From Melampsora larici-populina 98AG31 (taxonomy: Eukaryota > Basidiomycota > Pucciniomycetes > Pucciniales > Melampsoraceae), in assembly GCF_000204055.1 (NCBI RefSeq), contig NW_006768805.1, positions 77,307 to 141,306 on the forward strand: a stretch of 64,000 nucleotides of DNA. The letters are read 5' to 3'. Made by a program: the position numbers and the translations under genes. Shown here in pieces: positions 34,243 to 44,398 of this stretch (position 1 is the stretch's first letter; each line of letters begins with the position of its first letter). The notes beneath the pieces are model-generated. The model was not told the DNA's origin and ran no database searches. It saw only the letters and a list, made by a program, of their open reading frames with translations.

Positions 34243-36057
34243 TTAATCACTATCATCAGCTGCAGATTCATTGTTCATCACTTCTGTGTCCGATTCCTTG
34301 TTATTGTTGTCGTGTTCCATCAGCTGTATGATGCACCGCTCATGTGTTTGAATTTCTTGTTCTGCTGTTTCGCACTGCTGATGGAGGAGGTCCAGTTGTT
34401 TCTTCAAGTTTGTAACTGAGTCTTTGAGGGTGTTGATAGTCATTTCTTGCTTTTCAACGCGATTGGTGTTTACTTCAAGCGAGTGGCCTGTAAACACAAG
34501 GATAGACATAAATCAGAGACCTTTCCATTCTTACGTGAGATGCAATTTACCTAATTCATACTGGTCCTTTTCATGCTGCACAATGTAAGCATTTGACTGT
34601 TTCTCAATGGCATTGATACGAATCAAGATCTTGGAGACTGATTCTTCAAGGATATGTACTGCTCAAAAGCACGGGTCAGTAACTTTCGCAGGTCTTATTG
34701 AAGGAATACTGACCTTTTTCGACTTGAAGTCTTTCCTCCAAGAATATATCTACTCCCGACTTGTAGATTGAAGTCGATGACGAGTGTGATGGGGCTTTTT
34801 GCTGGATTTCTGATCACACAAAACAAGGTTTTCAGTAAGAAATACACGTCACAAAAGGATTGATAGACCACTGACCTAAATCGTCAACGGAAAGCAAATC
34901 CACGTCTGAGAAATCAATGAGATCATCCATCTTGGACACCTCAGGAGGGATGATATTGTGTTTTTCGGGGTCAGGTGAGCTGGAAACTTTCACACTGGGA
35001 TTTGTTGATCCATCAATAGGTGCAACTTTGTAATTTTGCAGTGCTTTGAGATCTCGCTTTTCATCTCTCTCCATTAAATTTATACCCGGCTCTTGTATTC
35101 TTAGTGCTGGTTTACGTAGGGCCAAATGCGAAGATTTTCCTGGTTCAAGAAAAGGAAACTTCTTCGATATTTGCTGCTGCTCAACATGTTTATATAAAAA
35201 TCACAAAAATCAATAGATAGAGACACTGACAGATGGATAAAGTACATTACCTTCTTTTCTTTTTTATTTTTGGATAGGCTGGGAATTTCATGGACTGATA
35301 CATCATTGCCTAATAAAGAGTTGACACGGCCCAGGGTGGAGAATTGATCTTATGAGCCAGATCTCAATGATCAGCATCTGTGATTTGTCTTATGTATGAA
35401 ACTCACCCAAGTTAGTGCGCTTAGTAGGTTTTGTACTTGAGGTGGGGGAAGCATCCCGCTTTCGTTGCGCCTTTACTTGCAAAGCACCCGTTCGGGACGG
35501 AATTGGCGGAACTATGATATTCAGTGAAGATTAGCGTGCTGATCTGTGAGAGAATATGATTGGAGTGTTTTGAAAAGCAACAATTCACTTACTATCTATA
35601 GCTTGAGCTGGTCCGTCTGAACCACTGATTCCCTGAAAATTCAATGCTCGGCTGCTTGTTGGATCCGGGAATACTTTACCTCCACAGCATTCATTTCTCA
35701 TAAGCCATAGCAACAAAAACCTAAAAAACATGTGGAAAACCTTACACTCAGGCTGTTTTTTCCGCATTATCACTTCCACTTCGCCTTTTTTGAGGCCTGA
35801 CGAGACTGGTGATTTGGGATAGTTGATTCGTAGCCAATCCAGCATGACTTGTTTTGTCACGCCTGGTGCACTTGGGTCCATCACGTCTGGCGCACTACAG
35901 TCCAATAAATCTGAAGGAAAATGCGGAATACACAATAGAGAGGCCATGAGTAAAACAACCAAAAATGTACAATCAAGCTCAAGAGACACAAACCACTTGG
36001 ATCCGAAAGCTTTTGTTTGGTAGCGGTGTGAAAACAGAGCGTCGTAAAACTCAGCTG
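34243..36057 (-). CDS. CACTA cargo gene 6: SAP-like and coiled-coil protein (5' end unresolved)
   Basis: Multi-exon - strand gene. Blocks in order: AEFYDALFSHRYQTKAFGSKW (near 36050-35990); a segment VTKQVMLDWLRINYPKSPVS then GLKKGEVEVIMRKKQPE (35900-35760) with the spacing of a SAP DNA-binding motif; ISGSDGPAQAID (near 35600); a basic Ser/Thr/Lys stretch VPPIPSRTGALQVKAQRKRD (35500-35410); NDVSVHEIPSLSKNKKEKK (35310-35250); an acidic patch DDLIDFSDVDLLSVDDL (near 34900); then a coiled coil with QEIQTHERCIIQLMEHD and an acidic end (34509-34243). Exon joins near 35600-35310 keep phase; others are approximate. A DNA-binding, multimerising accessory protein of the CACTA element is a reasonable inference, not a demonstration. 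Confidence 0.45.
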
Positions 36058-37091
36058 TCAAAGATGAAAGTATGTGAATACAAATCGTGGTCAGCAACTA
36101 AAGGCTTTCAATCATCTTGATGGAGTTGAATCTACAAACGTTTCATTAGAGAGACTAGCGTACGCACCTTTACGATATATAGATATCAAAGATATGAATT
36201 TGAAGCTGGAGATGATAGATCCCAAGGTAAAAGTCGGACGACACAAATCACAATCATAATATATGTAAGAGAGTGTGGTCCGAGAGATTATAAGATCGAT
36301 GTTTGACTCACAGGTAAGAGAAAATTGAATCACAAAGAAGAAATTGAAATCGTCACGGAAAACTGCAAGGTTGGCAGATATCAGTTCATATAATCGAACT
36401 TACAGTCTTGTTATGCCGGGTTTGTAATACTATAAGTTTGTGAATTGATGAGATGGTCCCTCGGCAAAGAAAAGAAGGTTGTATCAGCAGGGAACCATGG
36501 TGATTAATGAAGTTCTTTTGCAAGTAAGTTCTTGGAGAACTATCACGATGACTGTTAGAGAAGATGCAACGATTAGTAAATCGGTACGTCTGTCAGCGGA
36601 GCACAGCTGACACATCACAAAACAAAGCAGAATGACCGTGTTCAGGATGATACAAGTCAATGTTGTCCAGTGAGCTAGTCAGTAGCCTTTAAATACGTTC
36701 TGTCTGATGACAGTGATAACTCCAATTAAATACGCAGGAAACAGTCGTTGTGAGTATAGAAAAGTGTTGTGAGGATATTTGTACAACATACACATGAAAA
36801 AAAAGAATATGTGGGGGATGGGTGCGTGCTAAGTTTAGAGGATGGGCAAGAGGCTGTGTATTTGTATGTCATACATATTACATACCAACGGGCGGCTGGC
36901 TTTCGTAAAGCACATGAGGCTCAATGAGGTTAAATTATTAATCAATTGTATAATACATTGCTTTTGGAGAAGTGTACAGCAATTGGAAAGTGTTACAAAT
37001 TGAGAGTGTGATACCATAAGAGCACAATCTTAGTACATGTCAAGGCCCTCAATTCCTGGTTGATACACAGAAAGCTGAAAAGGAAGTGCTT
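36058..37091. other. Right subterminal region of the CACTA element
   Basis: AT-rich, with no supported gene. It may contain the promoter and first exon of cargo gene 6. Confidence 0.35.
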
Positions 37092-37180
37092 TATGGGTAT
37101 AGAAAAGTGGAGAACCCATACTTTTCTATGCGCGCAGTACTTTTCTTTACCCCCGGGAAAAGATGCACTTTGGTGTAGTG
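37092..37180 (-). repeat. Right 89-bp terminal inverted repeat of the giant CACTA element
   Basis: Inverse of 17436-17524 with two mismatches in the stem loop. It ends ...TGGTGTAGTG, followed by AAA. Confidence 0.95.
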
Positions 37181-37357
37181 AAAGTATCTAAAAAACATGT
37201 ATTTCATTTGGACAAAGTATCTAAAAAATAAAAGAATAGCATAGCATAGCATATTATAGTGATGTAAAACAAAACCATAAGATTGTAAATTGTTAAAGTA
37301 ATGTAAAACAAAATTTGGATTTGATGATAAGAAAAACTATCATTGAAAAGAAAACTA

Positions 37358-38750
37358 TCATTCATTTTCTTTTTCCTTCTCATCAACAACCGTATACCCG
37401 AGGCTCAAAGCGAGCCAACTCCATCTCAGCTCAGGATCAGAGTTGATAAAGGTTCGACATTTGTCCTCATGCTCGAAAAGTAGGATGGCTTCAGATGCAG
37501 CTTTCGGATCCTTACCGAAGTGTGTCTTCCAGTCTTTATTGAAGATTGACATAGCTTTCTCTTGAGAGGGGATGGTTGTGTGTCTGAAGGCCAACGATTC
37601 TTGATCCAATCGAGCCGCAGTAATCAACATTGCCTCCTTCGCAGCGTCATGAGCAGCAACAGTCTTCGCTTTCAATATCTCACGATCAATGGCTTGAGTA
37701 GCTTGGTCCTTGAGCAATTCAGCTGAATTGTCCAAAGAAGCGGCGAGTTTGGCCTTGGTGTTTGGTCGGACACGAGGCGCTGGCTTTTTGCTGAAAGACC
37801 AAGGTTTGGGAGTCGGAGTCGCAGCAGTTTGAGTGATACCGTCATTGTCAGAGTTGTCGTTAGCATCCGGGTCCAATGCCATTTCATGAGGCAAGAGAGC
37901 AGCTTCTCGAGCTGGAATGGATTGATGAGAAGGTCAGCATTGTTTTTAATAAAAAGAAAAGATAAACAATAAAAACAAAAGATAAAGAAGGGCTTACCTT
38001 GAGGTCCACTTTGACGCTTCAATGGTGGAGGAAGCTTATAACCATCAGATTCATCATCGGAACCATGGTTAGATACGTTCTTTTCACTAGGCGATGGCGA
38101 TTTATCTTGAGGTTCATCAATTTGACTAGTCGGTTGGTTGCGGTTGGTTTGAATCGTCTGGGTTCCGACAATTCCTTCGGCTGAAGCGTTGGTGTTACCG
38201 CATAACTCATGCATGAGGTCGTAAAGAGGAAACGCTTTCTTCTCGTATACACTAGCACCTTGGTGAGTCTACAGCAATCAAACAAATATTGATCACAGTC
38301 AGCAGCAGATTTGATTACACGTGATGAGTAGATACTCACCAAGTTCCATTCCTTCCAGAACTGTGGGCTTGCGTCGATCATCTGAGTCGCCTCGTTCCAT
38401 CCAGCGCCCGAGGCTCCTCTCAAGTCGTGTACAATGGCGTATCCTTTCTTCAACTGTGTAGCATAACAAGAAGTAGTGAGAAAGATGAAATGAAATACAA
38501 AACAAGAAGGCAATGAACTTACAGTTTGAAAATTGTTCTTGAGTTGTCCCTTGGTAAGATCGGTTTTAAATTGAGCATTGTAATCCTTGGTCACGTCAGT
38601 CCACGCCTCGCTTTTAAAACCCGATTCAGCCTTCTTGCCAGCCAGTTTTTGCATTATCAATCCATCAAGCATCACTCGAGACTTTGCATTGGTCCAGTTT
38701 GGAGCTGTCAACGTGCTTGGAGCTTTATCGGGTTTATCGGCCTTTGGCAT
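37358..38750 (-). CDS. Myb/SANT-like DNA-binding partner protein of Harbinger element B
   Basis: Four exons in phase: 38750-38523, 38453-38340, 38268-37998 and 37911-37358, giving 388 residues. The ATG at 38750 starts MPKADKPDKAPSTL and was preferred over the longer open frame upstream, which is only minisatellite. Residues ~18-115 fit the Myb/SANT-like domain: PNWTNAKSRVMLDGLIMQ, FKSEAWTDVTKDYNAQF, LTKGQLKNNFQT, LKKGYAIVHDLRGASGAGW, MIDASPQFWKEW. A disordered middle (DKSPSPSEKNVSNHGSDDES) and a charged helical tail follow. Such partners bind subterminal DNA and carry the Harbinger transposase into the nucleus (known for rice and zebrafish elements). The gene is intact even though the transposase is frameshifted. 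Confidence 0.8.
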
Positions 38751-38756
38751 CTTGCA

Positions 38757-39190
38757 CAAAGAATCTGAGCGAAGAGTTTGAGCGAAGAATCCAGACGAAA
38801 GAAGAATCTGAGCAAAGAGTTTGAGCGAAAGCAGAGGATAGAAGAGTTTGAGCGAAGAATCCGGACGAAAGAAGAATCTGAGCAAAGAGTTTGATTGAGG
38901 AAGAATCTGAGCAAAGATTCTTGGCGAAAGAGTTTGAAAGCAGAGTTTGATCAAAAGCAGAGGATAGAAGAATCTGAGCGAAGAGTTTGATTGAGGAAGA
39001 ATCTGAGCGAAGATTCTTGGCGAAAGAGTTTGAAAGCAGAGTTTGATCGAAAGCAGAGGATAGAAGAATCTGAGCGAAGAATCTGGGTGAAAGAGTTTGA
39101 TTGAGGAAGAATCTGATTGAGGAAAAGTTTGATCGAAGAAGAGGATGATCAAAGAAGAGGATGATCGAAGAAGAGGATGGAAAGCCGTTG
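38757..39190. repeat. Minisatellite, GAAGAATCTGAGCGAAGAGTTTGA-type units
   Basis: Many copies of a short purine-rich unit (AGAATCTGAGCGA, AGAGTTTGAGCGAA, GCAGAGGATAGAAGA) form higher-order duplicates of about 100 bp. They lie just upstream of the ATG at 38750. The + strand purine bias makes a long open frame on the - strand that is probably not coding. Confidence 0.8.
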
Positions 39191-39556
39191 AAAGGTGTGT
39201 TGAAACTTGAGGGTGATCAAAAAAAGGGTGAAGAAAAAAGAAAAAAAAGAAATGAAACGGGTTGGAGTCAAAGGAAAAAAAAGAAATGGACCGGGTTGGA
39301 GTTGAAGGAAAAAGGAAGGTATTGAATGATGAGGAAAGAAAAAGTCGAATTTTCGACAAGTCCCCGTCTCACGTACGGAATTATTCCGATTACAATCGGA
39401 AATAAACGCAAAAAGGAGATTACAGAATTAACTCAGATTATGAGATTATCAACCGAATACTGAGGTATGATAATCTCTATATTTGGGTTACCAAACGGTC
39501 AAGATTCGGTTGCGTTTATTTGACTGTGGTATTGGCATAATCGCAGAAAAATAAAC

Positions 39557-39572
39557 GCAACCAAACGGGCCC
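39557..39572 (-). repeat. Right terminal inverted repeat of Harbinger element B
   Basis: GCAACCAAACGGGCCC followed by TTA. It is the exact inverse of 15821-15836. Confidence 0.9.
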
Positions 39573-39657
39573 TTAGCTCACTGGCACTCAACTTTTAACA
39601 ACTGGTCATGGCATTTTCAAATGTTCTGGCAAAGATGATTAGCCTTGAAAGATTATA

Positions 39658-40564
39658 CTACCTTTGCTAAAAAGGTTGACCGGGTCGACCGCGAAGGAGA
39701 AGAGAAGAGATGCCAAATTTGGCCGCAGCGCCTGCTGCGCAGCGCATCCAAATTCAAATTTCGCTCGATCCAAAAAACAATCGGGTTGTCAGAACACTCA
39801 ACGTGACCTGGTGGTTATGATAGATACCAAGATTGGTCACGACCGATATTCAGTTGATTTAGATTATGACAAAGTCGCGCCAACAGCTGGCTTATGCGAC
39901 TTGTTCCGATTTCATCTATATCTTGCTGATTCGAGGAAATGAAAAGCGCTGTGGACTAGCAGTATACAGTAGTAGGTGGCGCATTGCTCAATATCAACAA
40001 TGGTTGTAGTTGCTTGTGGGTTCAATCCCCAGGGTGTAGCATTTTTGCTGAAATTTGGAACAAAATTGAGAAGTACATCTCAGAGATGTGTCAGTGCCAT
40101 CATTGTTCCATAATGACCCTCTTTGAGCTTTTGGTGGGTAAGGCAAAAAAAAGTTTTTAAAGACTTCTGCTTTCTTTGTATCATGAGGTCAACCCACACA
40201 AGTTCAAAAATATCCAGGCGGCTCGAACACGCGCCGAGCTGTGCACCGCGATGACAAGGTTCTCACACCTTACCGTTGCACCAAGAAAGCTTAGATAGGG
40301 AGTCCAACGATGAGTTTACGATCATCAAAGATGAGTCGCAGGTCGGCTGTTTGAACGATCTCAATGTATTCAGCTAAATACTGATTGTAACTAATCTCAT
40401 TAGTTGCCGTAAGACGGTCACAATGAGTGTTTTGACAACTCGATCATTTTTTGGATCGAGCGAAATTTGAATTTGGATGCGCTGCGCAGCAGGCTGCGGC
40501 CAAATTTGGCATCTCTTCTCTTCTCCTTCGCGGTCGACCCGGTCAACCTTTTTAGCAAAGGTAG
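39658..40564. mobile_element. Foldback element with ~150-bp inverted arms, TA flanks
   Basis: The left arm 39658-39808 and right arm 40416-40564 are inverted copies. They begin CTACCTTTGCTAAAAAGGTT and share long identical runs; the right arm lacks 3 bases in the GCAGC-rich part. TA lies outside both ends, so a TA duplication (Tc1/mariner-like MITE) is likely, although a larger duplication cannot be excluded. The ~600-bp centre has no gene but includes GGGTTCAATCCCC (40018-40030), which resembles a tRNA T-loop/B-box. Confidence 0.8.
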
Positions 40565-41195
40565 TAATACACCACAAAATGTTCATACTTTCTTGATTGC
40601 CAGATCACTATGCTCTGATTTGTAACATGCAGTCCAGACAACATGTCTTGACAATCCAACTAATAACAATTATATAAACTTCCATACCTGAGCAACAACT
40701 GAATAGTCAAATTGGGAAGTAAATCTTCTCTAATGGTGTAGACAAGAAACAAATAGGACACCTTGTAAGACAAATGTTCATGACATCTCTTGTGCCAAGC
40801 TGCAAGGCAAAAGGAAGAATCAATCCTTGCTCTCTTGATTTAATCTTTTCATTGAGTAGCAGACCTTGATGTTCACAAGAATTCGTCATCTGTTGACACT
40901 CCAGTTGATTTGAATTGAGAATAATTCAATAAAATGACCACAACAAAAAGCCTCAAGTGATCCATAGGCCTCATCCAAGGTTATGAACTCACTCTTCGGG
41001 AGCTTATAGACCGAGCCCAAAGAAATCAAATCAACTTGGCATGACTCTTGACCGTAATACCAGTGTCAGTTTCTCAGTCTATACATGTATATATATTATT
41101 ACAACTCATGAAATCACATGAGTCCTATGAGTTTGAGAGCCTAAATCACGAAGAAAAATCGAACCTAAAGTGATTCTGGAGGGATGGATGTGAAG
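40565..41195. other. Intergenic 3' of the UPRT gene
   Basis: No supported gene. AT-rich. Confidence 0.4.
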
Positions 41196-42459
41196 TTAAA
41201 CTTCAGCAAACGTGTTGAACAATCGATCACCTCCATCTCCTAAACCAGGTAAGATCATTCCACCCTTTGCAAGTTCTTGATCTACTGTTCCACACCAAAT
41301 CTCTAAACCTTGACATTCACGTAAAACCGATTGAAGACCTGGCATACTTGCTAGAATCGTAATAAGTTTAATTCTTCCAATCGGGATGCCTGAATCTACT
41401 AACATATTACAAGCTGCGATGGCTGTACCACCTGTGGAAATTGGAACGAAATCATCAGCTTGGTATAAACGTCTTTTTAGTTGGTATGAGAACTGAGGAG
41501 ACTGATTTGGAGTTAGAGTTCATGAAAAAAAAGTTTGACGAACCGGTAGCAAGAATTGGATCGAGAAGAAAGACAGTATCCACAGATGGAATGTTAGGGA
41601 GCTTTTGATAATACTCTACTGGTTCTAATGAAACCTTTTCACGAAAAAGGCCGAGGAAGAAGACCGACGCCTCAGGAAAAAGGTCGAGAAAGGCTGTTGA
41701 GAGTGTGTATGGCGTAGATGTGAAGAAAGTACCATGAAGGATAGGTCACAAGATGTAAAGATATCTCAGCTAGATCTTGTGATGAATTTGATTTGTGCGA
41801 GTAAAGAATTTCAGAAATTCGAAAATGCTGACCATCTGTCATTCCTATTCCTGCTCGTAAGATGGGTGAAAGTCCTATCCGATCAGTCAAACAAGTCCCA
41901 GTGTAAGGTGCTAGTGGAGAGTTGAGCTGTAGAAAAGACAAGAAGATCTTCAAGATCAAGATCTCAACAGGTTTGATAAACAAACGAATTAGATCATCAC
42001 TGACGCCTGTGACCTGTGAAGTTTGTAAGTCACGGGAAGCTTCCACACCGATCAACATTGAAATATCCCTGAGGAGTTTTCCTTGAAAGATAATTGACCC
42101 AAAGTTTTTAATCATGCCGATTGAAGGTATCCAGATCATAGTATTAGAATTAATGATTTAAATAGCTTACGGAATTCAGCTGGTTGAGTGGTTCGATCCC
42201 TTAACTTGGTCATCTTGTGTTTTAGAACTGGATGAGAACATCTGATTTTCAAAATCACGTCAGTATACAGAACATCAAGCTTTGGAGGATCTTGAGTTGG
42301 TCATAGATGCATTTTTTGATCACATTACTTGCTCTTTATAGTTGGCTGAAAGATCTTAAATATGACATAAACCACTGATGTGAGATTTTTAGGAACGAAA
42401 TGTTTTCTCACATGTGAAGTTCTTCGAGTCCTCCTGGACTTGGTTCCCTGAAACTCATC
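41196..42459 (-). CDS. Uracil phosphoribosyltransferase (UPRT)
   Basis: Six exons in phase: 42459-42412, 42279-42171, 42081-42014, 41926-41833, 41693-41544 and 41431-41196, giving 234 residues. Family landmarks: CSHPVLKHKMTKLRDRTTQP at the N-terminus, EFRKLLRDISMLIGVEASRDL, IGLSPILRAGIGMTDAFLDL, REKVSLEPVEYYQKLP, the PRPP-binding loop FLLDPILATGGTAIAACNML, and the uracil-binding C-terminus GGMILPGLGDGGDRLFNT. It converts uracil and PRPP to UMP in pyrimidine salvage in the cytosol. The sequence follows the single-domain (bacterial Upp/yeast Fur1) type. ATG 42459 was chosen because the next exon joins in phase to LDVLYTDVILKIRCSHPVL. Upstream, a divergent RPI gene starts 1.9 kb away. Confidence 0.92.
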
Positions 42460-44398
42460 TTTTTTCTCGATAGAACGAAGTAAAGTAAGTTGTGTCAGTG
42501 AAGTAGGATTACGTTGATGTAGTGATTCGAATGGTTTTGACTGAGGAAGAAGTTGGAAGAAGTGATGATATCATCGATCAACAACCACCTCTGACTTCAT
42601 GCGCTCTCTTTAAACCCATACTCATTCATACAAGAACCCATAGCTTCACCCAATCAAGTCTCAGACTCCACTGCCAGACAGCCTTTAATCCCTTTATTGG
42701 GTGTGATTCTCATGAATCTTTGCCTTTCATCAACAAAAATAAAGCTTTAAGAGGCGAGTAAAAAAGTGATCTAGATACTTGGAGTAAGAAGAAGAATCTA
42801 TACAGAACCACAAAAGGCCAATTCAAGAAGACACAAAAACAAGCCTGTACTTCAAGTTTCAATTTTATCCGGACGCATCACAAATTGTAGAAAACCTGTC
42901 AGTTAACCGGTTGGATTTTGATGATGTTGTAAAGGTAATTGAGAGCTTGTATAGAACATCAAAAGCAGTTAATTCATGAAAAAGTTCAATGGAAGGAGAT
43001 AGAACTAAATTTTACAATCTATGTGTGCATCCCAGCGCTCATGACTGGAGGGTTGTGATTAGCTCAAAAGGAGCTCAACTCCTGATGATGATCACTTGGG
43101 GGTACCTAAATTGAATCTGCTGGTCTTCAAATCTAAGATTTTTAACAAACTTTTTGGAAAAAATCACTCCGCTCACATCAAGCATTCCTTCACTTGGGAT
43201 GAAAATCTCCAGTAAGATTTACAAGAAACTGTCAACTGCTGATGATCTCAATCAATCACAATTTACAAAGCAAGTCATCAAAGATGAATTTATTTGGTGG
43301 ATCACTCTTCTTGACACATACCAAGGTATCTTTGTCAGAAAAAGGGATAACCAAAAAAAAAGGTTTGAAATTAACAACCAAAAATCATGATATTCATATT
43401 CATGGAAGACGAGCTCAACCTTTGATAACCACTTGGAATGGTGTATTACTCTGTTGGAAAGACTCATTTGTGCAAAACCAAAATGTCTTTGCTGTTTGAT
43501 TTGCAGCATGATTGTACCAGAGTGAGTCACAGGATTTAAAATCCAAAAAATCACAACATTGACAATGATCACGTTGATCATTCTTGAATGAAAACATGTC
43601 TATGGTCACAGGAATCAATCCTCACTCAAAGGTCATATCCGGGATTCGCGAATGATTGTGAACTTGACTTTAACTCTGAATTTGACCACCGTTGATCTAT
43701 AAAATCAAAGCAGTCTTTTATACCTTTTTCGCCACAAGTGAAGTCAATGCTTGTATTGCCAATCGATTCTTTCAAAATCCAGACTGTAGTCTCGTATCTG
43801 CTGATGTGGTATGTATGAGCTGTGAGCTGTGCTCGAATGAGAAATGTGTGGTCAAGCTTGAATAGGAATGAGGGGATGGCTATATGAATGACGTCAATGA
43901 GATATGTAAGAGGCTGTGGATGGTAGAAGCAATTCCGATGAATGATTGAAGTTGCAATTGATGAAGGGAAGGATTGATGAGGATCGATGGGAAGTATAAA
44001 TTGATGAGGATGGGTGAAGAGAAGTATCAGGATCAGATTCTGAATAGTATTGTATAGAGGCTTGAGTTAAAACTTGAAACTTGGCTGAAGCTGTAGTAGA
44101 ATTACACATTTGAGGATTACTTTTGATCTGAACCTATTTCGTCATCTTCTCAATTTACTCAATCAATCACTTGAAACCTTTCATCCACTCGCATCCATTC
44201 TATCCAATCTCAATCAAATCAACCATTCAACCGATTCGGAAATCTGAAACTTCAAATCGATATCATCAAACAAATCGCTACATAATCAAGCTCGCTGATC
44301 TATTAAACCTGAAAACCTTCAGCAATCTGGCCATCAGAAGCATTCAAAATCTGTTGACTCTTACTCATTGTTATCATCCTCATCATTATCCTTCGATC
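42460..44398. other. Divergent intergenic region between UPRT and RPI
   Basis: It holds both promoters and a possible gene relic at 43050-43500 (listed separately). Nothing else is supported. Confidence 0.4.
43050..43500 (+). pseudogene. Possible decayed coding relic
   Basis: Two overlapping frames each carry protein-like stretches. One reads VIKDEFIWWITLLDTYQGIF (43190-43330); the other, one base shifted, reads ITTWNGVLLCWKDSFVQNQN (up to 43497). Read together they look like one protein segment broken by a frameshift. I have no family assignment, and chance is possible. Confidence 0.3.

Larger units (their letters stand above)
17436..37180. mobile_element. Giant CACTA (EnSpm) DNA transposon, 19,745 bp, multigene cargo
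   Basis: The ends start CACTACACCAAAGTGC and form 89-bp inverted repeats (17436-17524 and 37092-37180) that differ at only two positions. AAA flanks both ends (17433-17435 and 37181-37183), the 3-bp duplication expected for CACTA elements. Inside are a full-length Tnp2-type transposase (18190-21493, +) and further genes at 22407-25853 (-), 27178-28068 (+), 28861-30290 (-), 30882-31466 (+, interrupted), 32513-32922 (-) and 34243-36057 (-), plus repeat arrays. The insertion split a 33-bp tandem repeat of the host Harbinger (TATTTCATTYGGACAAAG...), which is rebuilt if the element is removed. Near-identical termini and an open transposase frame suggest a fairly recent insertion. Confidence 0.92.
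15821..39572. mobile_element. PIF/Harbinger element B, interrupted by a giant CACTA element
   Basis: The two ends carry an identical 16-bp inverted repeat, GGGCCCGTTTGGTTGC (15821-15836, and its complement at 39557-39572). TTA lies directly outside both ends (15818-15820 and 39573-39575), the expected Harbinger duplication. It holds a + strand transposase (16015-17338) and a - strand Myb/SANT-like partner (37358-38750), the same convergent two-gene plan as element A. Removing the 19,745-bp insertion and one AAA copy leaves a host element of 4004 bp. The transposase has a frameshift and the element is split, so it can no longer move by itself. Confidence 0.9.

Noticed and set aside
38750..39359. 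N-terminal extension of the - strand frame upstream of the Myb/SANT-like gene
   Set aside because: It is a translation of the minisatellite (repeated LFYPLLSIKL-type peptides); the domain and splice structure begin at the ATG at 38750.
39664..39942. + strand frame inside the foldback arm
   Set aside because: It lies within an inverted-repeat arm, and a partial copy of it is seen reversed at 40374-40586; there is no domain.
40016..40032. Possible tRNA gene from the B-box-like GGGTTCAATCCCC
   Set aside because: No matching acceptor stem, D-arm or anticodon arm could be folded around it; kept only as a note in the foldback finding.
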